Of a DNA stretch of 64,000 nt, positions 24,447-37,584 are shown one piece after another. The DNA comes from Cercis canadensis (Eukaryota; Streptophyta; Magnoliopsida; Fabales; Fabaceae). The position numbers were made by a program, and so were the translations under genes. The notes beneath the pieces were generated by a model, which was not told where the DNA came from, did no database searches, and was given only the letters and a program-made list of their open reading frames with translations. Where the stretch lies: assembly GCA_003255065.1 (NCBI GenBank), contig QAOA01002417.1, positions 1,436,122-1,500,121 of the forward strand, written 5' to 3'. How positions within the stretch are numbered: the first letter of the stretch is position 1; each line of letters starts with the position of its first letter.

Positions 24447-26505
24447 TCACCCTTTCACATAGTCAACGCCATTGCGCTTTCTTTTGTTAGACTTGGAAAA
24501 GAAGCAGATTTGAGCCCAACTCTTTTTCTGCTTAAGTGGTTGTGATTTAACATTCTCCCTTTCTTCCACAAGCTTAGTCATGTATTGAACAACAGCCTGA
24601 GATGCAGCAAGACATGAAAATTGAGATTCAAACAAAACTGCAGGTCCTCATTAGTATTAAAAGACTAGATGAAAGGCAAGTTACCTGTGCTCCCATTTCA
24701 ACGACACTTCTCGGTGGTACTTCAAGAGGATTCTCTTCCACTCTTAGGACGCGGAGTCGAGTGAGCATCCTAAATGAGTCAGGAAGAACACGTATCTGAT
24801 TATTACTGATATCCAATTCTTCAAGCATCTCAAGGTTTCCAATGGATCTTGGTAAGGATCTCAAGTCAGCAAAATTGTTCCCTATGTTCATCTTCACAAG
24901 AGAGGTCGCGAAACACAAGCTCTCAGGCACGGACTCAAGCTCATTGAAACTTACGTTAAGTTCCCTCAGGTTTGTTAGAGATGACACTGTTGTAGGTAAT
25001 TGTTTGATGTTATTGTACCGCACAGACAAAACCTCTAGGCTCTGAATCTTTCCTACAGCTTCTGGTAGGGCTTTAAGCCTGTTATATTCAGCATGAAGCT
25101 CTCTAAGGGAAGAACAGTGACCGATAGAGTGTGGAAGTTCTTCTAGATCATTTGTCTCCACATTTAATTTCTTTAGGCTAACAAGTGACCCTATGGAGTC
25201 AGGGAGCACAGAAAGCTGATTTGAGCTCAAATCAAGCTCTTCAAGTCGCACCAATCTGCCAAAAGAAGCAGGCAGAGAGGATAATTGGTTTCCCCCTAGA
25301 TCTAGATAGACCAGACTCAGAATATCTCCTATAGAACCTGGGAGTTCACTGATCCTGTTTGAATGCAAATCCAATCTGGTCAAGGATGAAAGGCCTCCTA
25401 TGGTAGGAGGCAGGGCCATAATCCTATTCTCAGATAAATCAAGGGTGACTAAGCTTGATAACTTCCCTATGGAATCAGGGAGCCAATCAACTTGGTCCAT
25501 CAACTTGTTCTTGAGGTTGAGTTCATGAGTACCTTTCTTTGCAGAAACTTCAATTAAACTAGCAACTTTTATCAAACTCATCTTATCACCATCTTGACCT
25601 ATAAAACACATTCCAATTTCATTAGAACAAAAATATTGCCTGCAATTCAAGTTAGAACCAAAATAATTAGACCAATAAAAATATTCTAAATTTGACCATC
25701 AGGAGGGACACCACTTTTGGAAATTACAGTCCATTGTCTGCCAACAGCAGGTGGAAAAAGCAATAAACGTATAAGGTTACAGCCAAGACACTCCCTACAC
25801 TAAAAAAGGAATGGAATTGAATATTGAGTGGCATTTATGCTTACCTGAAGTGGTTGTGGGTTTTAGTGAGGAATCCACTATCTGGGGTTTGGACGAGATA
25901 CCGGGTCCAATTCCAAACCCATCCCCATAGATTGTTGACTTGGCCTTCTTCACATAACTGTCATCTCTTGTGACCAATTCGGAAGTCTTTACAGGTTCTG
26001 TCTCGATGCGGTACAGGCTTGAAGAAGCAGAAGTAGCAGCTGATGACTTATTGAAGCCCCGAGAAACTCCGTCAGATGCTGAATTCTTTGAGAAACTTGT
26101 TGAAACCGTGGAAGTTGAACCGTTGGAGTAACTGGGCTTGCGAGAATTTGAGTTCGAGGAAGAGGAAACGCAATTAGAAGCTCTCTGAATTAATTCATCG
26201 AACAGAGAGTGGACGTTCTCGAGATCAAGCAATTTCAGAGCCTCCCTCTTCTGCTCTTTGCTCTGAAAATAAACCAAGTTCTTCTGCATCTCTTGCAGAA
26301 CCATGAAGAGCTCTTCTGGCACATCTGGGCTCTTCGTCTGTCTGGCGATGGCTTCAAGTCTTGCTTGGTCTTCTTTCTCAACATTTATGATCAAAGCCGT
26401 CGCCGCTTCAACTTCATCGATTCCCGGTCTGGTGGGTAAAGATCTATGAATTCTCATTATCTCTTCCACCACTTCATCTACTGATTGCACAGACGAAGAC
26501 TCCAT
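24447..26505 (-). CDS. Plant intracellular Ras-group-related LRR protein (PIRL4/5-like)
   Basis: Three coding exons (25845-26505, 24685-25598, 24447-24596) joined by GT-AG introns give 1,725 bp, 574 residues. The N-terminal third has a conserved helical region (MESSSVQSVDEVVEEIMRIH...) followed by a Ser/Thr-rich linker. From about residue 245 to 500 there are about ten 23-residue leucine-rich repeats of the Ras-suppressor/SHOC2 type (LPxSIGxLxSLxxLDLSxNxL). The C-terminus is basic (SKSNKRKRNG). This matches Arabidopsis PIRL4 (At4g35470) and PIRL5 (At2g17440), plant relatives of animal Ras-binding LRR proteins; PIRLs act in pollen and gametophyte development, and the partner here is unknown. 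The second exon begins at an acceptor inside a longer open frame (TTTATAG at 25599-25605), chosen because it alone keeps phase with exon 1. An apparent 5' UTR intron lies at about 26530-27105. Confidence 0.93.
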
Positions 26506-27239
26506 TTTCCTTTAAATCCTACTATTCCTACAAACACCCAGATTTTGATATTAGCCAAAATTTGAAAATTCAAAATCATAAAGCACAACCAGTTGCAGTT
26601 TGAAATTGAAATAAAAAATTTCGTGTTTAAGCAGCAGCAATTCAAAACACCCAAATCATCAAGTATTAGAGAATTAAAAATGGAAACTTAATTTTCTTCT
26701 CCAACTTTCTAGAGAGATAAGAAAAGTAAAACCATAAATAGCAGTTACGCCAGCCAACAAACATCATAAAACAGATAACTAGAAGCGCTATAATTAGAAA
26801 GCTCCCTTGCAATTACACACAAAACCCAGAAGAACGAACCCCACTGTTTCACAATTCTGGTCAAGTATCCAACTAAGTGAAACCAGCAACTCTTCCATCC
26901 AATTCTAAAAATAGAAACTCGTTTATCCCAACACAAATATTAATTCACACAAACAGATAAACCAGTTATAAAGCAATTAATTCCACTGAATCAAATTGAA
27001 AAGGGGAAAACCAAAGCAGAAGCCAGAGTAGCAACAATTCAAAATTCAACCTTTTTTCAGTGAGAGGAGAAACGAATGGAGAAGTGAGAGGTGGCAGCTA
27101 CCTGACTTGAATAAGAAAAATCGGCGACTAAGTGGAAGGCTTTCCCTGAACTCGAGACTCTGTTGCGTGGTCTTTTCTCAGAGACATCAACAGCTATTTC
27201 CATGGCTTTCTCTCTCTCTCTCTCAAAGAAATCTTTTGT

Positions 27240-30200
27240 TTCTCTTTTTCCGAATTATGCTAATATTTTAAGCAAATCACCAATTATATTTATAATAGCC
27301 TTCGAGTTTGTGAATAATTTCTGACAATAATTCAGATGAAAAAAAATTAAATAAATACCGTGAAATCGATTATGATTGATCAGTTATCATATTACTCCCC
27401 AAGATCTACTCTTCTCGTTTCCTCTTCCCTCTTCTTCTGTGTTTTGTGACTTTTGTCTCATGCGCCACTTTCCCGTTGCCAATTATACCCCTTCCGCCAC
27501 CGCGAAATCACAAAACCGACCTTTCCACCCGAGGTATTATTAAATATTAACCGTTTACTGCCGTTGGTTAGAGATGAGTGCATTAATGATTGAGAAATGA
27601 GTATGCGTTTTTCATCCAATTCCCTTTTTTTCGTTTTTTCTTACCAAACTACAAATAAGTCAGTCTAGATATTGATCAAACGGTCCAGAAAGTTCTTATC
27701 CAATTACCACGGGCCCACTTAGGATTAGCTGGTGATGAAAATAGGGAAGAGATCAGGGTTATATTCGTCATTTAACGTTGAAAGGAATGGCAAAAATTGT
27801 GAATAAGAAGAGTCTCATCATGTTCGAGGGCAAAGCTAAAACAAAATGAGTAATGTTGTTGAAGTACTACTTTCTTTTTACACTGTTTATATTAGTATAA
27901 AGAGTTTAATTGAGATTGCAACATTTTAGGGTCCAATATGGCATAAACTTTAATTTAGAGAGTTTACATTTAACATTTTGTAGCTAACTTTTATGTATGA
28001 AGATTAAGTTTTTCTTGTATCAATCTTAACTGTGTAATTTTATATTAACAGGATGCATTCAGCAAATTTTTTTTTTCAGATACTCAATCTAAAATTGAAA
28101 ATTTACTTAAGACCATTAAACTAAATTTTTAGAATGTAATGTATGTACAACTCCAAACACACTCCTAAAATTTTGTTTCTATAGTTTTATCATTATAATA
28201 TAGTACTTATAAAAAAAAAAGTTATAATATAGTGTAAGATTAGTTAGTGAGACATAATAAAATTTTGATTTATTAAAAAACAAAGGGAAGAGGGAGAGAA
28301 AGAGTTTCATAGTGTGGGGGTGGGGTTATGTGCTAAGGTGGTGGTGGGAGGAAGAGTGAAAGAAGAGATGGGATTGGAGGGGAGTAAATGCAGAGGGGAC
28401 AGGTGTAAGTGTTGGGAAAGGGTACACGTGGTGGTTGACGTCGAAAGGGCGGAGGCCAACCGTATCCAGCTGGCAATGCTGCTCACGCCATAACCGTTTT
28501 TTGCTCTAACAGGCAACAGCTACTTTTCGGTAATTTTATTTGTTTCATGAAGGTGGTGGTGGTGGTGTTATCAGTTATCACTTGGGCTCACGTGCTATGC
28601 CAAATAGCTGTCCCCTCAGGTTCAGGCGAAGCTCATGTACATGTTGCCACTGCTCCTACATCTTTTATACACGTATACTATTCCTATCTATCATCTTCAA
28701 TTCCTCATGCTCTCTCACTTCATCCTTCTGAACAAACCCATATCATATCTCACATCTCTTCTCTTGTGACTTGTGAGGTATAACTTTATCTATGGATAGG
28801 GATACTCTAAGACCAATTTCAGTTTTCCGTTTATTATTGTCTCTGATTATTATTATTTCCTTTTCCCAAACTCTTTGAATTATTATGTACTAACATTCAT
28901 AATTTATAACCCCACTTCATTTATAATCTCATATATATGTGTTTCTTATTTTTTACTTTAATGCAAAAGTCTAAATTAGATTTACATAACAATGTTTCAT
29001 AACATTTTATTATCTTCAAATTTATGAAGCTTTATAAACATCACTAGTTTCTCATGTTCATTGGTACGAGGCTAGATCTACAAAGGAATCTTTTGATCCA
29101 AATAGTGTAAAATGTGATTAATAACTTCGTTTTTAAGAGAATCAATTTGAAAAGGCAGTTGAATCTAAGAAAGACAAAAATGATACCAATTTTAAAAATT
29201 ATTATCAAATAATTATATATTAAAAGAACATCGGACAGGCAATTAATATGCAAGAAATCAATTCATATAAATAAATTTATTGTTATTATTTGAGCTTGGT
29301 TTATTTAGATTCGTATATAGGGGCTAACTTTTTAAATAAACTTCAACGAACAAACCTTTTGTATCATTTCAAGAGTACTTTTAATTTTAGCTATGTCTTC
29401 ATAGTAATACGTCAATTCCAAGGCAGATGAAGAAGGTGAGGAAGGGGCCAACGGACCTCCAAAGCTCAACACATGTAAGTATATATATATATATATATAT
29501 AGGTATGTGTGTGTAAAATTGCTTTATACTATTTAATAATATGTTATCATATCATTAAAATAACCAAGGTTTTTTTTATTAACAGTAAATAACTTTAATA
29601 ATATATGATAATAAGCAATTTGGTGACCATGTAAATTTTGTTGACCCTATCAAAGATCAAAATTAAATCCGTAAGGTATAATAATAAAAAAAAATCCATA
29701 ACAATTCATTTTTTTGGGGGGCTTGGTGCTATTACATTACATGTTAAATGAAATATTAGTAATAGTAGATGAAAGGGACATGCTGCATGCAATGCCTTTT
29801 CAATTAGGGGAGAAAACTTCAACAAACATGCCACTTCAGAAACTATAGTCATGCCTATTTTTTTTTTTAATGCTAGTTATTTGAAACTGAACCTATTTAT
29901 CTGATTGGCTTGTGTTTTTCCTTAGCCATTTTCTATATGGTCAAATTATCCTACTAAAAATTAAAAAAATAAGCAATTTTTTTTTATTTTAGTTTTTTAG
30001 TATTGTGTCATTCTAAATAAGTATCACCTCTTTCTAAACTTTTTTTTAATCCTATCGGCTTTGTTATTAACTATTGAAAGTCACTTTTTCACCTTAAATA
30101 ATAAGTAACTAACCATAAAGAGCACACAAAGGAAAAGTAGGTTAAATCGAAGAGAACTAACAAACCCAGCCGGCCCAGAATTCTATGGGCTTAGAACTGG

Positions 30201-30376
30201 GGCCCTTGCAAAATAGAAAAGCTACTTGGGTTGGACCCAATAGAAAAATTAACCGCCTGGCTAAATGCGTAGACTGAATAGGCCCACGAGAGAGCACCGA
30301 CATGTGTTTATAAAGAGCCAACTGTTCTGTTTGACAGGGAAAAAAGAAGCGCGTAGAAGGAAAAAAAAAAAAAAAA
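27240..30376. other. Intergenic DNA between divergent PIRL and RRN3 genes
   Basis: AT-rich 3 kb with the PIRL promoter near 27100-27300 (CT-rich leader at 27207-27245), a TA microsatellite at 29480-29501 and many homopolymers. A + strand frame at 28547-28783 starts with a hydrophobic, signal-peptide-like stretch, but has no known domain and I do not call it a gene. Confidence 0.5.
29480..29501 (+). repeat. (TA)n microsatellite
   Basis: Eleven TA repeats in intergenic DNA, followed by a short GT run. Confidence 0.9.
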
Positions 30377-30390
30377 NNNNNNNNNNNNNN
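30377..30390. other. Assembly gap of 14 N in a poly-A tract
   Basis: Fourteen N flanked on both sides by long A runs, upstream of the RRN3 promoter. The true length of the homopolymer is unknown. Confidence 0.99.
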
Positions 30391-30451
30391 AAAAAAAAAA
30401 AAAAAAAAAAAAAAAAAGAGAGTGAAGGAAGAGAGAAATAGGATACGTAGC

Positions 30452-30459
30452 TATAAAAG
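30452..30459 (+). promoter_or_regulatory. TATA box and 5' UTR intron of RRN3 gene
   Basis: TATAAAAG is a strong TATA match and would set the start of transcription near 30485. The leader then appears to contain an intron, with a GTGAGT donor near 30718 and a TTTTGTAG acceptor ending at about 30979, so the ATG at 31050 lies in the second exon. A leader intron is common in plant housekeeping genes. No transcript data support this. Confidence 0.55.
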
Positions 30460-31049
30460 GATTCAGCTTTGGTCGAAACCCTCGTTTGTTTTTCCCACTT
30501 AGCCGTCACTCCCCTCACCAAGAGGCTGCTGTAGTAGGAGCAGCAACCGCTCATAGTCACCGGCACCGCCCTGCTTTTGTTTATCTCTTTCCTTCTAAAT
30601 ACGGCGTCGTAGTTGCCCTGCCCTCTTGGAACTCGTATATTTGCCTTAGAATCCGTATTTCCTCCTCCTTCTTCTTCTTCTTCGCGCAACGAGACTGCAG
30701 CTAGCGCTACATCCTGTGTGAGTTTTCTCAGTTTAACTTAGCTTTACTTTTAACGATGATGCTTGTTTTCAGCTTTTGAATTCAAGTGTTTCAATCTTAT
30801 TAATCTTACTATGAATAGCTTTGCGAAGATTTAATGTAATTAGTTGATTGTTCTGTTTCGTGGTCATGCCCTCGAGTGGAGCAATTACGAGGTTTTCGTG
30901 TCAGCTTTGTAATGTAAAGTGTACTATGTGGGTGAGCGGTCTATGGTTATGCTAAGTCTGGTGTGTTGGAATTTTGTAGGTGTATCTGAATCACTCATAT
31001 CCTGGACCTTACTGGTAAAATAGTTTAGTAGTGTTTGGGGTCAGAGACC

Positions 31050-33314
31050 ATGGGAAGGGAGCTGGCAAGTGACAAGACAGAATTTTATGAAATGGAGAAT
31101 GCTGATTTCACTGATTTGGAGATAGTTTATCATGTCAGAGAGGCTCTCAAATTAGCCGAACAGGTATGTATTTTAGAACACGTCTGTTGTATCTTCCATA
31201 GTTTTGTTTACGCTGTCAGTCATATAAATTGGATGGTGGGATTTCATAATCCAGCTCTAATTGCCAAAATCACGAGATTTAGCCCTGGAATGACTGAATA
31301 ACTCTTCAAAGGCACCGTTGAAGAATCTTGTTCCCCAATCTTTGTGTTGGCTGACTCGTTCTCATATTTCAAAACTTTTTTGGTTTGACTAACTACGGAT
31401 GTTCTGTTGGCTCAGGGTAATAGAGACAATTATGATGAGCTTGTTGGTCTTTTGCATCATAAAGAACGCCTTAGTCCTGATGAGGTGGCTCTCCTCGTGG
31501 TAGGTTCTTCAATTAAAGTCCATATGTGAAGGCTATTATACTTTTATTTGGTCAATTAATTCAGTGTGCCAATCTCTTTATTTTATATGGTTCTAGACAA
31601 GTTTGAAGGCACTCTCTGGAGCGGTATCGAATATGGATTTTGCTCACCATGAGGCACTTCTCTCTTCTGTAAGATTTTTTTTTTTTGTTGAATTTAATTT
31701 GCTTGGCTCTCTACTTTGCATTCAAACTTATTCCTGCATGAGAGGCTGATTTGCATATGATTAATTGTCATACAATATTGTCCAGATTTTTGGAATGAGC
31801 ATGTGGAACTATGGAACTGATGTTATGGATGCGCTACTTGAACTCATCATATCCCTGGTACCTGATATTATGCATCAGTCAATGGAATCTTTGCATCTGT
31901 AGAATCATTTTGTAAACTTCTGTGATTTTTTTTATGCATCTTGCTGCAGGCTGCTTCTAATGGAAAATATGTTGATGGTTGTTTGGAAATGCTTGTGATG
32001 AATTTCGTGCCACCTTATTACTTCCTAGAATTATTAAAACAGCCACGTGGTCTTGCTAGAAAGGATCAAGTTCTGTCTCGGTTGCATGCAGCTTTGAAAA
32101 ATATAGCTGATTTGGTGCCCCTCGCCCCCATGCTACTATCTCCAAAAGTTATCCAGAGAATGCCACAGCCCTGGAGTAAGGAACCTGTGAGTACAATTAG
32201 CACTTCGATGATGAGTTCAAGCAATTGCTGTGTCTCTACTAGATACCACTGCACTTTTAAGAATTTGTGGTGGTTCAAGTGTTGGCTTGTCAAATTAGTC
32301 TGATTTTGGTTTATATTCAACTTTGTTTGCTCACTTATTGAATTTTGGCATTTTTATCTGTAGCATTTCCGTTTCTTTGATAAATGACTAATTTCATCAG
32401 AAACTAAGGGACAGACCCATGTACTCCAGAAGTAACATTCTAAAGATCTGGTGAAGTGTACCCATGAAGCACAAACATTTTAGAAAAGGAGTCATGCCTA
32501 GGAGACCACTTGTTAACTTTGATTTAAAAAGCTGTTTGCTTCCTTGTCTGGGGGAATCTTTTCGTTGACAATTTCTAGTAGTCTTGTAGTATGCATTTTA
32601 ATTTGAGATGGAATGATGAAACCTACAACATTGGCATTGATATGAAGAGAGCTTGTATTAGTTTTTCATTTTTGCATACTTCCATCAGCTCATTGATTGA
32701 AGAGGACATATTTTAAAGCTTTACTCTTTCACTGAAGTTCATTTGCTTCTCATGTTCCTTAAACATGAACATCCTTCCATGAAATTTTTAAGGTTCAACA
32801 CTTTGTTATATAACATTTAAAAGTAATTTTATCTACACTTGTTTTCTTGCAGGAGATTCTCATATATGTGGAGAATATGTTTAGGCTGGAGAGTGGTTCA
32901 ATTGGAGAAATTGTTGGGAGTACTATGCTGATTGCTGTGGTGGATAGGATGATAGATTTGGATGTAAGTTGATTGAGCTTCACTTGAGTTATTGGTCAAA
33001 GAAAAGTGGAGGGATATTTGATAATCTATTCAATACTATTTGACCTACAGGTGCAGATTGGTTGGGATGAGATCTTACAAGATGATGCTAAAGGCATATT
33101 TGAGATGGAGTTAGAAGATCTTCCTGAACTTGCAGATGAGGATGAGAAAGATGATAGTATGGTATAGTCCTTATAATTTATGAAAAATTTATATCAGTCT
33201 TATAATGGAATGGTTTGTTGAAAATTTTGAAGATTAATCATTGTATTGGAAATAGAATTCGTTTTTTTGCTGGCTCATCTCACCAAATCAGCCAATTTTG
33301 TTTAATCAAGTTGG

Positions 33315-33378
<64 letters not shown>

Positions 33379-36300
33379 TGGTGTGGGTGCGGGGGGGGGG
33401 GGGCGGGAGGCGCATCTGCTGATCCTGTGGTCAGCATAGCTTGGCTTGTCTCATATGCATGCTCTCAATGCATTGCTAATCAAGTCACTTCATTCTTTAT
33501 TCAGCCTAAAAAATGGATTATATTCAAAATCTTCTTTTGAGAATGAATAGCAAGAAATTTCACTAGAGGTGGTAGAGATAGGGAGAGGTGGAAAGGGGCC
33601 CAAGAAAGTGGTAACCAGTTCCTTTTTCTCTGTGGTTGACTTGCATATTCAAACGCAAATCCTACTCACCAATTCCTAAAGATGATATTAGCATAATTTG
33701 TGCTTAAAATTCCAACTTCCATGTTGTGAAACATTGACTACCGATCCTCACTTGAATATCTCACGAATTCATTATTTTCGGAAGGGTAACAGCACCGACT
33801 TCATTCTTCTTTGCAATTTTGTTGATCAGAGATCCAACTATTGGGTTGAGATGATTAGATCAAGAAGTAGATTCCAATGCATGCAACAATAGCTTGCTAG
33901 AGAATCCAATGGTAGATGAGGAGTGGATGATTCTGACAATGTCCAACCTCGTCATTCTAAATGAAGTTTTGTTATCTGTCATACCCTGCACTTCAATTCC
34001 TATAAGTTTTTCATTTTGATATATTATAATGCGACCACTAAACTTGTGATCTACTTGGGGATTTAATATCTATGCACTATTATATGATCTGTGATGCACT
34101 TCCCTTTGCTTCATCATTGTGAGTGTCAGCATTTTCTAAGCAAAATAGGGAAAGAGGATTGGTAGGGAATGTTGGTAGTTCTGAGTTTTGTTCAAGGATA
34201 AGACTTGGTCAAACATAAGTTGGCAAATTCATATGGTATGTTTACAAGGCTGTGAAAGCAGTTTGCACTATGAAAATACTGAGGGCCTTATTCAGGTGCT
34301 TACCTGTTTCAGGCTAGCAAGCCAAGCTTGAGTACCACTCAAGCTTGGCTTGATCGGGGGGTCGAGATTGAGCAACTTTCTGATGTGTTCAAAATTTCAT
34401 ATGTTGAATTCAGGTACTTACTCGTCTTTACATGATATACTTGGTAAACAAGGTAAGAGTTGTGCATATTTGTACCTGGACAAAGTTGGATGGGGTTGTG
34501 TGTGGGCATGACTGTTTAACTTGATTAAGTATTTTTGCAACTATTTTAGTTATCTACTGTGTGTCTTGAGTTGCTAGGATTTAAGCTTCCAATATTGAAG
34601 ACTTACAGTCATTTTTAATCAGCATGATTTCTAGGGGAATTGTTTTAAAGAAGCTGTTGTCAGAATTGTCGATTAGGTATTTGACAATCTGAGCGTTGTG
34701 TGGAGTTATATACTTTCCATTTGTTGACAGTCTTCGTCACTAATAACATTTTCTCCTTCCTGATATAGACTTTAAGTGTTCTTAAAGTTTATGTAGGTTT
34801 TATTGCTATAGAATCAGTCCATTCTAATAGCAAAATTTCATCTAAGAAGCCCATGCCTTTTAGTTTATTGTCTACTTTGGCAGACGATCATGTCACTCTC
34901 TGATTTTACATTTGAAATAAGAGACATGACTACTTGCCTGAACTTGCGGCTCCCTTTCAATATTTAGACTTCTAGTCATTTTTCTTTTTCTCCCCCATTC
35001 CCACTTTGCCAAACAATGATCTGTTCTATAATTCAATTTTGCACTTGTCAGTCCCATCTTTTATGACTTATTTGACATGCCGTTTCATGGATACCGGGAT
35101 CCATTTTTACAGCTTCTGGGAGAGCCCTTAAGGAGGAAAGGTTTACTAGGAAACCTGGTTGCTGAAAAATTAGATAACCTGATGGTGCTGACTTTTGAGC
35201 ATCTTGACTCCTGCCGAAGCAGTGGTCGTTTGGATGAGGTATTCCCTAATATATTTAGATATTTCCTTGAATATGTATGACCTGTGCATAAGTGTTATAT
35301 ACTCAATTGTTTTGTGTTGCTTTAATTTTTTTGTTTAGGTATTCGATGTTCTACTTCAATCGTTTCAGAGTACTGTGTTGAAAGCTTACAAGTCAAAGTT
35401 TACCCAGGTACTACATGCAGCTTACATCTTTATTTATCCTGTTTCTAATTTGCTTGTACCATGGTTTTTGTGCTCGGTACCATTTTCAAATGATGCATTG
35501 CCTCTTATCTTTATTTCTTTGCAGTTTGTGATGTTCTATGCCTGTGGACTGGATCCTGAAGGATGTGGTTTGAAATTTGCCATGGTTCTTGCTGATTTGT
35601 TTTTTTGTGATGTTAATCCCCCTGATACTAGGTAAAATTGATTTGCATTTTATGTTTCAAAATTGTTCTAAGTGCAGACCGTCTTGTCTACCAGAGCATG
35701 TGATAAAATGATGAGGTGGACTGGGGCCATGTTTGCCTTTTTGAGGATTTCCCATATGAATTGGGCCGAATTGATTTACTGCATTACTTACTTGACATTT
35801 TTAAAACTGGATTAATGATTTCATTTGATCAAAACTTCAACATGACTACTAATAATTGATGACTCCTTGATGAGCCTCTAGTCCATGGCCATGCTAGTGT
35901 CTTTGATGGCTACTTAGTACCAGTACTGGCATGATGAGCCATTATCAGTGGAATTAAATTACTCTGCAATACTGTATTACATGGCAGCCATCACAAAATG
36001 GTGGGCAGTAGCCTTAGCATCCTCAGCTTAGTGCCATTGGAATACAGGCTCTGCTCTTCCTTCTTGGATGTGCTCCTTCGTATTCTTGTTAACAGAACTG
36101 AAGTTTGCTGGAAGCTTTTACATATGCCATTGGTAATTTTATTCCCCCGTTTTTTGCAGGATGAGTGCTGTTGCTTATCTTGCTAGTTATTTGTCTCGTG
36201 CAAAATTCCTACCAGTTGCATTTGTTGCCAACATGCTAAAAAGGTTGGAAAACTAATTATAATGAACATATTGATGTGTCTTGTCATAATAAAATATAGA

Positions 36301-37584
36301 AGTATATATAAATGATGCCATCATCGTTTGTTTATGATGTTTCAGGTTGGTAGATTGGTGTTTCAAGTATTGTGAGCTACATGATGTTTCTATGAACCCA
36401 AAAGCACATCAAGTTTTCTATTCTGGGTGCCAGGTAAGTCCATTGACATTTGACCACATTTCCTTGTGGTTAGGGGGAGAGAAAAAGAAAAAAAGGGGGG
36501 AGGGGGGAGAGAACCGTAAATGTGATGTCTTCCTATTTGCTGGCATGAGGGTGTCACTACTTGTGAACTTCCTGTTAGTGGGTAGAAGTTTAGTTTTTAC
36601 ATTACACTTGCTCTTTTTTGTCTCCTCTTCCCTGACTGTAGAGGTTCTTTTGTCATAAACATTATGTTTTATTTATGCTTGTTTTCCTCATTTACAGGCC
36701 TTCATGTATGTTCTGTGTTTTTGCTTGAGAAAATTGATGGATGTTCCACGGCTCAAATTTCAGCTTCTCAATGTGCCCATAGAGCCAATCTTGAAACATA
36801 AATTGAGCCCATTGAAGGTAATGAACTCCTCGGACAGCTGTCATGATTGCTTTTAAATTTTGTATAATCTGCATCCTTGTGCAGCCTGTCCAAAATAAGA
36901 CTTTGGAGCCTAATTGAAAATCTTTTTAGCAGGTGTGTTTGCCTACTGTGATAGAGGAATTTCTTAGACAGGCAAAGGCTGCTCGGCTTTTCACCATATC
37001 AGACTCGTTGGTTTTTAGTGATTTGCTCGAGTCTGATTTCTCCAGAGCTTTTGGTGGGATGGATAGACTCGACATGTACTTCCCCTTTGATCCATGTTTG
37101 CTGAAGAGAAGTGAAAGGTTTGCATTCTTAGATTTCTGGAGATAATTAATGTTGATTCAAGTGATTTTTTTTTTTTTTTTTGAAAAAAATTGACGTATCT
37201 TTGAACATTTTCCCTTCTTGGATGTTTGCTGATCTTGCTTTTGCTCTCCCCCTCTGGCCCCAACTGTCTGTCTATACTATTTACAGTTACATCCGAGAGT
37301 TTTTCATCTACTGGTCAAGGGTAAAAACTCCGTGTGATAGTGATGATGAAGAGAACAGTAGTGATGATGAAGCTGATGATATTTTTGACAGAAACGAGGA
37401 GGATATGATTGATGATGGTATGATAGAGAGCTTTGATGAGCAAGGCCTTGATCTTGACTGTGTGTTGAACAGAATGTCCATCACGCCAAAGAATTCTTTG
37501 AAGTATGGGTATGAGAGAGAATCACAAGAGTGTCGGCGAATGCCCTCAAGAATCAGACCGTCTACTAGTCCAGAGTCTTTGTAA
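31050..37584 (+). CDS. RRN3: RNA polymerase I-specific transcription initiation factor RRN3/TIF-IA
   Basis: Fifteen exons: 31050-31163, 31416-31499, 31597-31668, 31786-31857, 31950-32186, 32853-32963, 33051-33161, 35113-35238, 35339-35407, 35525-35631, 36160-36243, 36346-36433, 36698-36817, 36933-37117, 37287-37584. The joined CDS is 1,878 bp, 625 residues, in frame throughout. The protein is the all-helical HEAT-like RRN3 family: SLKALSGAVSNMDFAHHEALL, FVPPYYFLELLKQPRG, LDNLMVLTFEHLDSC, FYACGLDPEGCGLKFA, AYLASYLSRAKFLP and YIREFFIYWSR are recognisable blocks. An acidic patch (ELEDLPELADEDEKDD, about 246-266) and a second near the C-terminus (DSDDEENSSDDEADD) are visible. RRN3 bridges RNA polymerase I to the rDNA promoter factor in the nucleolus and is its main growth-controlled switch. 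Intron 7 (33162-35112) is unusually long and carries a huge poly-T/poly-G tract and a perfect hairpin. I placed exon 8 by frame and homology; its acceptor is the least certain. Confidence 0.92.
33316..33403 (+). repeat. Poly-T then poly-G tract in RRN3 intron 7
   Basis: About 60 T with one G, then a short GTG-rich bridge and about 12 G. The intronic frames that read through it as poly-Phe are artefacts. The run may mark the tail of an inserted retroelement or just slippage. Confidence 0.85.
34318..34352. repeat. Perfect 15 bp inverted repeat (hairpin) in RRN3 intron 7
   Basis: CAAGCCAAGCTTGAG and its exact reverse complement are separated by five bases (TACCA). The surrounding AAGCTTGGCTTGATCG wording resembles CT-CGAGCTTGG-type repeats seen in many plant mobile elements. 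It could be the tip of an old insertion or a stem in the pre-mRNA. Confidence 0.75.

Noticed and set aside
28547..28783. 78-residue + strand frame with a hydrophobic, signal-peptide-like start
   Set aside because: No known domain, no cysteine pattern of a plant secreted peptide, composition like shifted intergenic DNA, and no TATA box or intron signals that support it.
33215..33540. Poly-Phe frames in RRN3 intron 7
   Set aside because: Produced by a 60-base T run within an intron.
36865..36886. TAATCTGCATCCT, like the start of miR2111
   Set aside because: The match stops after about 13 bases and there is no hairpin partner; it lies in an RRN3 intron.
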